DNA of 64,000 nucleotides from Eukaryota sp. TZLM1-RC (lineage: Eukaryota > Metamonada: BaSk clade), in NCBI GenBank assembly GCA_040285825.1, contig JAUPSS010000002.1, positions 3,038,001-3,102,000 on the forward strand, written 5' to 3'. Position 1 is the first letter of the stretch. The number at the start of each line of letters is the position of its first letter. Shown here one piece after another: positions 21,672-32,235 of the stretch. A model generated the notes under the pieces. The model did not search any database. It was given only the letters and a program-made list of their open reading frames with translations, and was not told the DNA's origin. A program made the translations under genes and the position numbers.

Positions 21672-22604
21672 TTACTCTTTTAGTTCAGTGATTTTGGTTC
21701 CCTTGGCTCTAACAAAGGTTTCCTTATGATGAAATTGGATAGTATCGCCTCTATCCACAACAAATCTATTTCCCAACAGCAAAACAAATTTGTCACTCTG
21801 TTTTTTGGATGTATATTCTCTACAAGGAAATGCGTTACAGTACCTTTGAACAAACGTCCCTTTTGAAGTTGAAGCTACAATTTGGCAATTTGTCCTCATA
21901 CTCATCGCTCACGTGGTTGATGTTTACCCATGTGGAGTCGTTCGTCAGGGTTTGCATCCTTGTGCCAGTATGCAGGTTTTGGAGTAGCTGCCTGGTATTT
22001 TGAACGCAGTGCGTCAAAGTAGCAATTCTCAGGCTCTTCAGCTACAAGATTAACAAATCTCTCCGAACATTGACCCAGTCGAGCCAATAGGTCTAGATTT
22101 TGATCTTGTTGCTGGAGAACTAAGTCATCTTGCGTATATCCTCGCGAACTGCCGAATAAGGATGACCAATGTTTCTTTAGAAATTCCTCCCTGTTCTCAA
22201 TACAAGATGAATCCGTAAAAATACTGGATTCATTTTCGATGGCAGCCCCGAATTCATAATCGCTCAAGTCTCTGATATCATCAGGTGTATTAGCAATAAA
22301 GCTTTCGAAGAAGTCTCTAATTGTGTCGGTGACTCGCTTCGTCGTCTCACGACCACTCGTCGTACCACTCTTAAGACGTGTGGTATTCTGTACCCGTCCA
22401 TTCAATGTTAAAAGGGTCGTTTGAGCGGGAAAACAAGGGGGGGGGGTTATCACCATCCCCTTCTCCATTCCCAGATTTAGGATCAGGTGTTCCCGTCTGT
22501 GAGGAGGCGACCTTTGAAGAAGATGAATAAACGAGTAAATAATTCAGGAGTAAAGGGCTGTTCTTGTTAGAGGGGAAACTACACTTCCGCGGGGAACCAA
22601 TCAC
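21672..22604 (-). pseudogene. Unknown ORF set, frameshift in a 10-G run
   Basis: Minus-strand frames 22604-22371, 22468-21902 and 21905-21672 follow each other. The first ends in GDGDNPPP and the second begins PPPCFPAQ across ten G on the plus strand (22437-22446), so a one-base change would fuse them. The second stops at TGA overlapping the ATG of the third (ATGA). The protein has an acidic helical centre (DTIRDFFESFIANTPDDIRD, LGQCSERFVNLVAEEPE). The third segment has a beta-rich end (FVLLLGNRFVVDRGDTI). I recognise no family; a retroelement Gag-like protein is possible. Confidence 0.35.
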
Positions 22605-22982
22605 TCTCCTTTACAGAAAGACTGATACTGTTGTCTGATGTATCAAATATTTGAAGGTATTTACCAACCCATTACATTTCTATTAATAACAATAATAACT
22701 GTCAAATCTCATCGTATTACGCTAAAGTATTCAAATTGTTACATATGCATTTAACTAAAAGGTTGCAATATTAAAATGTATGTTGAATTCCACTGTTTTT
22801 CATTGTCAGTCAGTTTTATCATTTTGATTAAAGGCATCTTCATCACGGTAAAAATATTGGATTGCAACACGTCAAATTGTCAAACATTTACGCAGTTTAC
22901 ACATAAATCGCAAAATTGTACATAGTGTTTAGTTTTAGTCTCATTTCTGAATTAAGAGAATATATATAATTGCAGATAATTT

Positions 22983-23745
22983 GAACCACTGCAATGAGAA
23001 TGAGATGTTTTCTATGGCCTTGTTCATTACCAAATGATTTAATTTGTCGCTGCAAGAGTGTTGTTACGCTTTCCCATATTTTAAACTGCAAGTATTTTAT
23101 AACTTATCGCTCAATTGTTCATGACTCAGTTCGTGACCAATTGTATGCCATGTGCAAAAGTTTCAATATAGAGATATTGATTGAACTTTTAGTACGTAAG
23201 CTGTCTTCAGATCAAACTGATGATTCCTTTGGTGAAAGAAGGGCAGATATAGTAGCTCCAGGGATCGATGGTGTTCTCATTGTTGTAGATGTTGTCTCAG
23301 TTGATGTTTGCAAAAATTCTGCTGCTCGTTTAGTGTATTCCGCTGATTTGCCGTTATTTAACGCCGAAAAAAGAAGATAAAAAAATATGAAGAACCTTTG
23401 GCACAATTAGGGAGAGTGTAACATGTGAAATATCAGTTTGTGCCGTTTGCAATTTCTTTTTTTGGCAATATTGGATCTTCAGTGTTGCACTTTTTTGAAA
23501 ATTTCAAAAAGTGTTACTGAATAGGTCTGGTAAAACAATGAACTCCACTTTCTGGTTAAATAGAATTGTTTTTTGCATTTTGAAGTCTATTCCAACAATG
23601 ATTTAAGAGGCATTTTTAGCTATTGGTGTAGAATATGAACGTAATGCTGTGAGTAGGTTTAGTAATAGTGACGCTTGTTTGGAGAATATTGAATTCTAGA
23701 TAGATATTTCTTATTTCAATAAATATTTCAGTTAAAAAAAGACTT
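22983..23745 (+). pseudogene. LINE remnant: zinc finger, RLE and C terminus
   Basis: The frame 22994-23380 has the CxC...H...C finger (LICRCKSVVTLSHILNCKYF), SIVHDSVRDQL and the nuclease core RADIVAPGIDGVLIVVDVVS (Asp...Asp pattern). After a frame break, KYQFVPFAISFFGNIG, FWLNRIVFCIL and a C-terminal end at 23699 follow. It groups with 44075-45239 rather than with 29270-32235. Several stops and shifts make it dead. Confidence 0.75.
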
Positions 23746-24450
23746 ATAAATTACTAAATTACATTGTTGAGTTCAACTGATTGACATCAATTCAGAAGAT
23801 TTTTCTCTTTTTTCACGTTAACTTTGTAAATTAGAAGAAATTTATTCAATCTTGTCAAATAATCTAACGCAAAATTGGAAAGTTCACTGCATGTCTCCAT
23901 ATTTTCCGATATGATTTTCTATTAATCACCCAACATGAATAGAAAATATCAAATCATCAACCAATGTTCCACATCCTGACATTATACATCATCTCCATCG
24001 AAACAGTTAATTGCTTGAGATTCTTAAAAACGACCAAGGATAGTGAATCAGAAATTAATATCACCATCCCTTTTACATATACCCTTATGACTTTTCCCTT
24101 AGAAGCACAATGTTGCCAACAATCAAGATTGAAAACTCTTCCAGTCTATTCTTTTACAATTAAACTAAGATCTCCAAGATAACGAAAAGCAGCCTTTATT
24201 AGAAAAACCAAGCAAAGAAAAAAAGGGACACATCTCATTTTGAAAATGAGACTTGTCATTAACAGAGGAAATAACTTTGGCGTATTGGACAATTTTCTAT
24301 ATTTTTCTAGCAGGAAAGGGAAAATGACAACAAAATGAAATAACTGTTCATTATCATACTAATAAAGGTCAATAGACACATTACTTAAACTAATTGAGCT
24401 TCCATTTAAGCCAATAACAAATCTTCTCCTGTCTTATTTTAATAATATTT
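23746..24450. other. No recognisable gene
   Basis: AT-rich sequence between two opposed LINE remnants; no coding frame above background and no terminal repeat seen. Confidence 0.4.
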
Positions 24451-25205
24451 CTTTCTTGAACAAATTACAAATCAATATCTAAATAATCCATCTCTCCCAA
24501 AACAAAATACTTAGATGCAACTTTCTCATAGTGAGAGCCAAAAGAAAGCAAAGCACCAGAAACCATCTTCAACACCCAATTTAAAAGTGGAAAACACAAT
24601 TCTACTTTGCCAAAACAATTTGTTCAAATTTCTATTGGTCCTTTTCTTCACAATCATTCCAAGATCTGCAAAAAAAGCTGAAGCAATTGTAGCAAGTAAA
24701 CCAAATAGAGAAAATACAATGGGATACACATTGTATTTTACATGCAGTTAGCTAGACCGTTTTAACAAAGGTTCACTGTATTTATTGATTTTGACAATGT
24801 GAAAGAAGAAGAATGAATTTCAGAAATAGCAGGCCTTTCATTTGAGATATTACAAAGATCAACAGACGTTACATTTACTAAAATGAAGGTTGCATCTAAT
24901 TCGGGTAATATGACATCACCTCTACTATTCTTAAGAAAATCATCTTCAGTATCAAACATATTTGAACATTGTGGGTTCAAAAACAAATCAATTCTATGAC
25001 ACTTACTCATACAAAATAATTGGTCTCATACAGCATTGTGAACCTTGCTTCTCACGGTGATACATTGTTTACCATCAAACAAGTGAGTAATTTTAATTTT
25101 TGGCTACAATTAAAATAAATTATGAGGTAAATCATAAGGCCAAATAAAGAGAGAGAGTATCATATACAAAGTCCAAGCAGAATCAGTTAAGAGCAGGACT
25201 TGGAA
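24450..25205 (-). pseudogene. LINE remnant, minus strand
   Basis: The frame 24729-24526 reads MYPIVFSLFGLLATIASAF, then RRTNRN-like and FWQSRIVFSTFK motifs, nearly collinear with the LINE at 44075-45239. Upstream pieces to about 25205 match its RLE and zinc-finger region (GDVILPELDATFILVNVTSVD), with frame breaks. It is 5'-truncated and decayed. Confidence 0.75.
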
Positions 25206-25576
25206 AAATTGAATTATGAATTCAATTATTGCAATTAGCTAACTTCAATTAGTCCAATAAGTTTTGAATGAATTTAACAAATTGTAGTAGGTCAATAAAG
25301 CTTAAGTATATCTATAGCAAAATTTAATAGGGCTTCTTTATTAGGAACAATTAGTTGGACAGTTAATTGCAATTACTGGAGGTTATTCAAGTATCGGTTC
25401 TTTCATCTGTTTAGTCGTAAGTTCATTGTAGTTATTTTATACTTTAGTCTTCATGTGCGAATAAACTAACTATACAAGTGTCTATGGTAAATTGTCTCTA
25501 TCAAAATTGTTGATTTGAGGTAAGCAAGGGCATTTATTTTCAATCTTTACACTTTTGTATCATTTAAAACCATCTA
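25206..25576. other. Promoter-side intergenic region
   Basis: AT-rich, no gene. It ends with a pyrimidine-rich stretch directly before the ATG at 25577, the likely promoter and 5' UTR of the secreted-protein gene. Confidence 0.35.
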
Positions 25577-26347
25577 ATGTCCAAAGCACTACTTCTCATC
25601 ACTCTGTGTTTCGCATATGTGTATGCCAACACAACCACATTCGGACTTGCATTCCACACCCGCAATGATTACACCAACACTTTCCTACAGATGTCGTCCT
25701 TCCACGCTAACGGGGCTATCTTCAATCCCAACAATTGTCGTCAACTCAAACCCTATGCACCACATTGCATCCATTGGGTTCAACCCTTCTCTAGAACTGT
25801 TGAGTTGGACTTTGGGTACACGTTGAGAAATGCCGATCTTTCTGGTACACTCAACATCTCTACATCAATTGATTATAGAAATGATAAGTTCAATCTCATC
25901 TCCAGCTCACATGGTATTGATACAAACCTTGGATTCGCTCTTTCCACGAATTCCTTCCTATTTGATTGGTATTATGGACTTACCCCACGTCACACCAAGT
26001 CATCACACGTAGTGCCACGTCAGCTGTCAAACTCAGATTTTGAATTTGTGTTTGAACTCAAGGGCAAGGGAGAGCTCAAGCAACTAGATGTTGATAACAT
26101 TGAATCCTCTCTTATTCCAACCTCAGCTCCTTCTTCTTTCAAAGTGGTTCGTGCTGAAAAGGACCATTTTGGTTTTAGTGCCAGGTATTGCTCTGAATCT
26201 AGATGTACTGTGATTTCATTTGACTTAACTGCTGATTTTATAGAAGTTTCCAATAGTGGAGTGCTGGCTGATAGTCACGATATGGAAGTTGACTGTGATT
26301 TAGAAAAGCGAAAAGTTGAAATTAGATTTGCTGTTAATGATGTTTGA
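25577..26347 (+). CDS. Predicted secreted protein of unknown family
   Basis: The 256-residue frame opens MSKALLLITLCFAYVYA, a clear signal peptide with likely cleavage around residue 18 (YVYAN). The mature part is rich in beta-strand-like alternation and has two Cys pairs (NNCRQLKPYAPHC near residue 53 and ARYCSESRCTV near residue 207) plus a late Cys. No membrane helix or anchor follows, so export or delivery to a vacuole is likely. TGA stop is followed within 20 bp by AAATAAATCAA, a plausible polyadenylation region. Codon use is richer in C-ending codons than in the surrounding elements, as expected of an expressed host gene. I do not recognise the fold. Confidence 0.8.
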   Translation: MSKALLLITLCFAYVYANTTTFGLAFHTRNDYTNTFLQMSSFHANGAIFNPNNCRQLKPYAPHCIHWVQPFSRTVELDFGYTLRNADLSGTLNISTSIDYRNDKFNLISSSHGIDTNLGFALSTNSFLFDWYYGLTPRHTKSSHVVPRQLSNSDFEFVFELKGKGELKQLDVDNIESSLIPTSAPSSFKVVRAEKDHFGFSARYCSESRCTVISFDLTADFIEVSNSGVLADSHDMEVDCDLEKRKVEIRFAVNDV

Positions 26348-26469
26348 TTATAGTTTCTGTAAATAAATCAATTATTTTCACTTATTTCAATCTTTTTTTA
26401 AACGTTGTGTTACTATCTGCGTTGAGCACAAAACATTCATAAGAGCTCCTTAAACAATGGTTAATTCAT

Positions 26470-27074
26470 ACAGTACTTTATGTTTTGAATACAGATTGAA
26501 CCCATGCTTGTGTGAATTGCCTCTGAGAAAGCTTGCCAGTTCTCCACTGTATGTCAATATCTTGTAAACAATCAGTTCCATCACAAAAACTCGTAGTTGT
26601 AACCAAAAGAGTTGGAACTTGAGAAATTGCTAGTTTGGAAATACATTGAGGTAAATTACCAAAATTTTGTAAAGTTGAATGAATGAATTCTATTTCGTGT
26701 AGGAGTGCACATTCACTATTTTTTCTTAACGCAATGAAAGGATTTCTTTGATAATTTATTGCCGAGTACTACAATTGCAAACCTGATAATAGAGGTTTTC
26801 CCTCATCAACATCGCTAGAAACAGCATCTTAACGAGCATGTGAATCATATTCATTTTATAGGGAGGAGTTTCAGGAATTGTAAATTGAGGACGAAGTAGA
26901 TTAACTCTAATAAGTTGGGTATAAGTTCTGCCCAAATCGCTTATACCTACTGAACCAGTGCCACTGGGGTAATCAAATTGACGTTGTTGTAAGAACAATA
27001 TGTTGAAGAATTTGGACTTTGACTCATTCCGAATTTTTGTCAATTAACGCTAACACATCTTTTATCAATTGCAT
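26470..27074 (-). CDS. Probable host gene with unresolved short introns or lesions
   Basis: Three open stretches on the minus strand look coding. The ATG at 27074 starts MQLIKDVLALIDKNSE; a second frame carries FDYPSGTGSVGISDLGRTY and VNLLRPQFTIPETPPYK into a hydrophobic helix (MLVKMLFLAMLM); a third carries NPFIALRKNSECALLHEIEF and ends at TAA near 26470. Several GT-AG pairs of 28-65 nt could connect the last two, for example a 65-nt intron beginning GTTGATG. The first junction needs either an intron or a one-base change. It is divergent from the BTB gene, 150 bp away. Function unknown. Confidence 0.4.
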
Positions 27075-27224
27075 CTTGTTGTCAAAAACAACATAACATG
27101 TTCAAACAAACCTTTTACGTTCATTTGAATCAAATCCTTTGACTAATCAGACAAGACAAAATTGACTTGACAAGTTGTACAATTCAAAATGCACATTGAA
27201 ACAAGTTAGTTGATCAAAGACCTC

Positions 27225-28697
27225 ATGCCAAAGACTGTCACCATTCCTGAGCCACATTCAGTGAAGGAAAAGCTTTTCAATGATGAATCAACAAGCGATG
27301 TTCAGATCATTTATCGTAATACCACATTCTTGCTCCACAAATGTCTACTTAGCAAGGGATCTCTGTACTTTGCCAAGTGTTTTGCATCCAGTTTCGCTGA
27401 ATCCAACAGTCACATTGTAGACTTTTCTGACAGCCTCAATGTGGACATTGAGTGTTTCACGTTGTTTTTGCAGTACTTTTATGGTGAATCACTCGGTGCC
27501 GTTGACTGTTCAACATTCATCTCTCTTATCCAATTAACAGACTACTTTCACTGCTCCGAACTCGAAAACAGCTTGTTTTGGGTAATTCAAGATCTCAAAG
27601 ATGTTCGATGGATACTGCAGATCTTTGAAGCTTCCACTTATCTTCGTTCCTTCAAATGGTTCTCTGAAGACAATACAGTTGAAGACCATTTCAGAAAAGT
27701 GTTTGAGAATTTTGCACTAGCGCCTCCCCCACAGAACTTATCCGATCCGGTTCCTCTCTTGAAGGATACCTTTGTTTTTGTGAGTGACTATGCATCGTCA
27801 GTAATGAATGACTATCTACTCCAATGTCTTCCCATCTCTTGTACACACTATGGCTGGGAGCCATAAGAGTTACAGGAAGTGCTTGATTTACGTCTATGGC
27901 ATTTTGTTCATCCAACAATGCTCTACAATACAATTGTGGAACCATTAATGAAGATTGAAATATACCATTCTGCTGTTCTGGAATTCAATGCAAGAGTTGT
28001 TGTCACTTTGTTCAAAGCAATGGTCCCACTGCCAGTATTGGTGAATTCCCCTGCCAATTTAAAACCAAAAGTAGCTCCAAGGGTTGGTTATTTTGTCAAA
28101 GGTGACACGGACGTTATTCTGTCCAAATTTGAACCAGTATTCAACGATAAATATACCAATCGTATGTTTCCATCGACCTGGACCCCTATCTATCCTTCTA
28201 CAAGTTATCACGATATAATGGAATTCAACGATATCCTGGTTCTAGAAGTATTTAGCTCGCACAATGCAAACAATGGTTCGCTCCTCAAGGCGTGCAACAC
28301 CACAAAAAAACCAATTGTGTTTTTTTCAAAGTCTTTTCCAACGCATGACTCTTACTTCATGAAAAATACACCAGTGAAAATGATCAACTCAAGAGTACCT
28401 GCCGCTCCGTTCACTCCAACTTCAGATCATCCAATACTTTGTTTTACCAAATTTGCTCGCAACACCAGAAATGCTGATACTCCGCTGTTTAAAGCAAAGA
28501 ATTCGTCAATAGTTGTTGAACACATGGATGAACACAGATTTGGTGATTTAATTGTATATAGACCCGCGATCCGTTCATCAATCACTCTACTCAATAGTTA
28601 TCCTGTCATATTTGTAAATGCCATCCCATTTTTAGCACATGATCCAACATCCCTTCCTAAGATTTTAGCTGGATGTGTGAAGTATCTCCTTAAATAA
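27225..28697 (+). CDS. BTB/POZ-domain protein, interrupted by an in-frame TAA or a 39-nt intron
   Basis: The first in-frame ATG is at 27225 (MPKTVTIPEPHS). A BTB/POZ domain spans roughly residues 15-110: STSDVQIIYRNTTFLLHKCL, then YFAKCFASSF and FLQYFYGES, the classic helix-strand pattern used for dimerisation and Cullin-3 adaptors. A TAA at 27864 interrupts the frame, but the same frame continues for 272 more codons without another lesion (LWHFVHPTMLYNTI to CVKYLLK). A GT-AG segment at 27840-27878 (39 nt, multiple of three) would remove the stop and give LPIS joined to LLDLRLW. Its acceptor, GGAAG, is poorer than those of proven introns here. Otherwise it is a nonsense allele. Confidence 0.65.
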
Positions 28698-29235
28698 AAT
28701 TCTGCATAAACCTTGTTTTATCTAAATTCTAGCATTTTCTTCAGACACACATCGTCTTGAAGATGACTGTTTCGTAAAACTACACTAATGAATTCTGGAA
28801 AACTAATGAATTCTATTTTACAGTGTGATTATAGGTAGCGTTTGAGACTATTTGAGTAATTACTCTGTTTTTCTGTTTGTCATAAATATCTTATTTACAG
28901 TAATTTTATGAGAAGTAATGACACTTTCTCTTTCAATACAAATAATTGGCAGAACCGCTTCAGTAATATAAACTCATCGAAATTTAGGATTTTCGTAGCC
29001 GATAAGAAGTAGAATCTGTTTTTTCAATAGGAATAGTAAATAGAATTTAATTTTTCAAATAGTGTTAGCGCAAACGCCGTGGTGTCACATAAACAATTTG
29101 ATGGTTTTTCAAAAATTCTTGCTGTGAACAAAGTTTTCCCTTGTTTTTGCAAATCAATTGAGAAATGGCTGCGATCCTTCAAATGGACTATCTGTGATAC
29201 TGTTTAAATGGAAGCTAAAAGAAGTGAATTTCTAG
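28698..29235. other. No recognisable gene
   Basis: Intergenic AT-rich DNA downstream of the BTB gene. No frame, terminal repeat or RNA gene recognised. Confidence 0.4.
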
Positions 29236-29239
29236 GAGA

Positions 29240-30823
29240 ATGTCTAAATCCACAACTTATTACACAACTAAAAGAAAATTTATTAGAAGAAAAGAGTCTA
29301 AGGTAGAACCAATAAATGATTCTCCACAAGTTGTTGCAAAACCAGTTAACAATCGATTGAAGCACAAAACTTGCAACAATTGTGGTATTTCTTTAAGAAA
29401 AAATGCAAAAGGAAAAACGGCTGATCGATGCTTGAAATGCCGCATAGTTGATAACTATCATCCTCCCATAAAAATACCTCAAGAAATTCATCCGTCAAAA
29501 CGCAATGAAATTGCTTTCGTTTTTAAAAGATTTTTGGATCAACTATGTAAAGGAAAGTATGCTATCAATATTCTTTGGGAATTTTTTGGTTCTTTTTGTT
29601 TTCCTTTTGAACAAAATCTCGTAAATAATTCCGAAGATTTAACTAATATAGCACCGAGAAAACAGTCATCTGAGAAAATAAGTAAAATTTTTGAAGACAA
29701 ATGCTTTGACAACAAATGGTCCACGGTTTTGTCAGCTTTAAGCCCCGGAGTTAAAGCACCCCACAATGAAAATACAATAGATAAACTAAAAATACTTCAT
29801 CCTTATGAAGACCCTATAATGGATCAAAATTTTTACGGAACTTACTGGGAAAATTATCCATTGATGGCATCAGAAGTATTTTCGGTGATAAAAAAGAGAC
29901 CACGCGGTAAGTCTGCCGGACTTTCTGGTATTACTATTGATCATGTAAAAGCCGCAATTATTTCTTCAGAGGATGGTCTTGGTTTATTAACCAAATTTTT
30001 CAACAAAATATTGACTGGTCAACTCAGATATCCAGAAGAATTCAGAAGTTCTCGTTTGACTGCACTTGTCAAAAATTCAAAAATGGATGTTCGACCTATT
30101 GCAGTTTTTGAGAGCTTACAAAATATCTTTTTTGCGTGTTGCTTGAGCAGGTTCAATGAGAAGGCAAAAAAGATTTTATTACCCTTTCAATATGGAATTA
30201 ATACCACTGATGGAATCTCTTCAGCGATATTTGCTACTGATGTATTATTTCGCCAAAATGAATCCAATGTTTGTATGTCATTGGATTTTAGTAATGCTTG
30301 CAATTCACTAAGTCGTCGCAGTATCCATGGTGCTCTATTGCAATATATGCCGGAATTAATACCATATTTTCAATCAACATATTGCACATATTCTAATTTA
30401 CATTTTGGTAATTGCATGTTGAGTTCATCAAGTGGTGCAAAGCAAGGAGATCTGCTAGGACCTCTTTTGTTTTGTTTGGCCATTCATCCTATTTTATTGC
30501 AAATTCAAGAGATGTTTCCTTCACTAAAAATGATTGCATATATGGATGATGTTGTTCTTATTGATGATTTAAATATTGTGAAACAAGCAACTTTATGTTT
30601 TAAAGAATTACTTACCAAAATTGGTCTCCGACTTAATTTACTTAAATGTGTTTTGTTATCGAATTTTCCAGTTTCCACAATAGTTGATGGTATTGAAATT
30701 CAAGCCAAATTATATTCAATTGATGATATTCGTTATTGGGGTTCGTTTTTAGGAAATAATGATGAAATTACCAAAAAATTGTTTGAAAAGTTGAACTCAA
30801 TTTCCGACAAATTGACCGAATGA
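29240..30823 (+). CDS. LINE reverse transcriptase ORF, start codon supplied by the target site
   Basis: The frame encodes 527 residues. Residues 1-10 (MSKSTTYYTT) come from the insertion target, not the LINE. Then a basic start (KRKFIRRK), a zinc ribbon CNNCGISLRKNAKG...CLKC (CX2C...CX2C) near residue 55, and the reverse-transcriptase domain from about residue 225: GKSAGLSGITIDH, RPIAVFESLQNIFF, FQYGINTTDG, SLDFSNACNSL (catalytic Asp), SGAKQGDLLGPLLF and YMDDVVLI (catalytic Asp pair, about residues 434-437). It stops at TGA whose ATGA overlaps the next ORF. The product would copy LINE RNA at nicked DNA. No lesions within the frame. Confidence 0.88.
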   Translation: MSKSTTYYTTKRKFIRRKESKVEPINDSPQVVAKPVNNRLKHKTCNNCGISLRKNAKGKTADRCLKCRIVDNYHPPIKIPQEIHPSKRNEIAFVFKRFLDQLCKGKYAINILWEFFGSFCFPFEQNLVNNSEDLTNIAPRKQSSEKISKIFEDKCFDNKWSTVLSALSPGVKAPHNENTIDKLKILHPYEDPIMDQNFYGTYWENYPLMASEVFSVIKKRPRGKSAGLSGITIDHVKAAIISSEDGLGLLTKFFNKILTGQLRYPEEFRSSRLTALVKNSKMDVRPIAVFESLQNIFFACCLSRFNEKAKKILLPFQYGINTTDGISSAIFATDVLFRQNESNVCMSLDFSNACNSLSRRSIHGALLQYMPELIPYFQSTYCTYSNLHFGNCMLSSSSGAKQGDLLGPLLFCLAIHPILLQIQEMFPSLKMIAYMDDVVLIDDLNIVKQATLCFKELLTKIGLRLNLLKCVLLSNFPVSTIVDGIEIQAKLYSIDDIRYWGSFLGNNDEITKKLFEKLNSISDKLTE

Positions 30824-32235
30824 TGAATTTAGATATACAAAAACACATCAAATTTACCATTATAAGACTGTGTTTTAGTTCCAAATTTAATCATATATTT
30901 CGATCTACAAATCCTCTCGTCACTAGACCTTTGGCTCAGAAGTTTAATGAATTACGTGCAAAAGTTTTCTCACAATTACTGGGATGTAAAATGTTCCAAA
31001 ATCCAGACCATGCTTACCTTAGTCCACATTATGGCGGTTTAGGGTGGACGAAGGCTTCTATTCTTACCTCGTGTGCTTTTGTTGGTGGATGCAGAAATGC
31101 AATCTTTGAGTTTTCCGAAAGATTTGCAGATTGGGAAGATTTATTGATGACAACGCAAAGTTCCACTGTTTTTGCATTAAATGAAGAAATTTCAAAAATT
31201 GATGTAGAAAAATGGGGTCGATGTTTTCCCCAATCATTCAATGGCAATATTCCAGAAAATAATGTTTTAAATTTGAAGTACACTGTTCGAACATTACAGA
31301 AACGATTGACTGGAATGTATGAAAAAGATCTTTATGATAATATATGCAGCTCGGCTGTTTTAAATCAAGATCTTCACTCATTGTTATTGGAAAAGGGTGT
31401 TTGTGAAAACAAGGCGTCAGATTCTTCACTTTTTGTAACCATTGTACCACGAAGATTTGGATTGTGTGCCACTAATGAAGCACTTGTAACAAAAATGAGA
31501 TTATATTTGAATATTCCCATTAATCAATTATTATCAAAAGAAAAATGTATTTGTTCGAATTCACCTCAACTCACTTTGCGCCATGCTCTGAATTGCTCTA
31601 AATTGATAACTTATCGTTCTTCATTACATGATGCTGTTAGAGACACTGTTTTCAATATGGCACAAACTGCAAGAATATCGTGTATCAAAGAGCCCCTGCT
31701 GAAGGAAACACTTTTTCTGAATAATTTTGGTTCTGATGATAGAGGTGATATATACTGTGATTGGATTGATAATTCTGAAGCTATTGTTGACTTTGTCTCA
31801 TGTAATGTTGCAAATGATACTTTGGTTCACAGAAGAAAACTTAATCCTGTGACTGCTCTTGATCTTAAAACAAATGAGAAACATAGAAAATATGATAAAG
31901 ATATTGAAGAGGCTAATGCCGATAGAAATACACAGCTGGTTTATATTGCTTTCCCATTTTCGATAAATGGAAGATTATCAGATGATGCAGAAACTTTTTT
32001 GTGTGACTTCCAAAAAATGGTTCAAGAAAAAACAATGAAAAGATTTGATATTTGTTTATGGCGCTCCCGGATTCAATTTTCCATTATTAATAGACTACCT
32101 CGGTTTTTCAATCGAATAAGAGAAGCTTTAGCTAGACAGCAAGCAGATCAAGATTTTGTAGAGGAAATCTTGGTTCAATGATAGTCGTCCCATTAGTTAT
32201 GAGTTAATTTAATTAAGTGTGCAAATTTAATAAAT
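29270..32235 (+). mobile_element. Non-LTR retrotransposon (RLE-type LINE), nearly complete
   Basis: The element lies between target duplications at 29252-29269 and 32236-32252 (18 and 17 nt, differing by one T). The 3' end, ...AATAAAT without a long poly-A, matches the 92-bp copy at 19283-19374. Coding order is zinc ribbon, RT, then in an overlapping frame zinc finger and restriction-like endonuclease, the architecture of R2/R4/NeSL-type elements. The 5' end lacks its own ATG and may be slightly truncated. Confidence 0.9.
30820..32181 (+). CDS. LINE C-terminal ORF: zinc finger and restriction-like endonuclease
   Basis: The ATG overlaps the RT stop (ATGA). The 453-residue product begins with the thumb/linker region (KASILTSCAFVGGCRNAIFE) and carries CICSNSPQLTLRHALNC, a CxC...H...C finger at about residues 243-259. 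Then SSLHDAVRD, RGDIYCDWIDN with IVDFVS (the two Asp of a PD-(D/E)xK-type nuclease), and a later Lys/Tyr motif (HRKYDKDIEE). This nuclease would nick the target to prime reverse transcription. In most related elements RT and nuclease are one protein, so this may be a two-ORF arrangement or a one-base mutation. Confidence 0.8.
   Translation: MMNLDIQKHIKFTIIRLCFSSKFNHIFRSTNPLVTRPLAQKFNELRAKVFSQLLGCKMFQNPDHAYLSPHYGGLGWTKASILTSCAFVGGCRNAIFEFSERFADWEDLLMTTQSSTVFALNEEISKIDVEKWGRCFPQSFNGNIPENNVLNLKYTVRTLQKRLTGMYEKDLYDNICSSAVLNQDLHSLLLEKGVCENKASDSSLFVTIVPRRFGLCATNEALVTKMRLYLNIPINQLLSKEKCICSNSPQLTLRHALNCSKLITYRSSLHDAVRDTVFNMAQTARISCIKEPLLKETLFLNNFGSDDRGDIYCDWIDNSEAIVDFVSCNVANDTLVHRRKLNPVTALDLKTNEKHRKYDKDIEEANADRNTQLVYIAFPFSINGRLSDDAETFLCDFQKMVQEKTMKRFDICLWRSRIQFSIINRLPRFFNRIREALARQQADQDFVEEILVQ

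Noticed and set aside
26750-26763. A 14-nt intron in the 26470-27074 gene
   Set aside because: It would restore the frame, but it is half the size of the shortest proven intron here; longer GT-AG alternatives exist.
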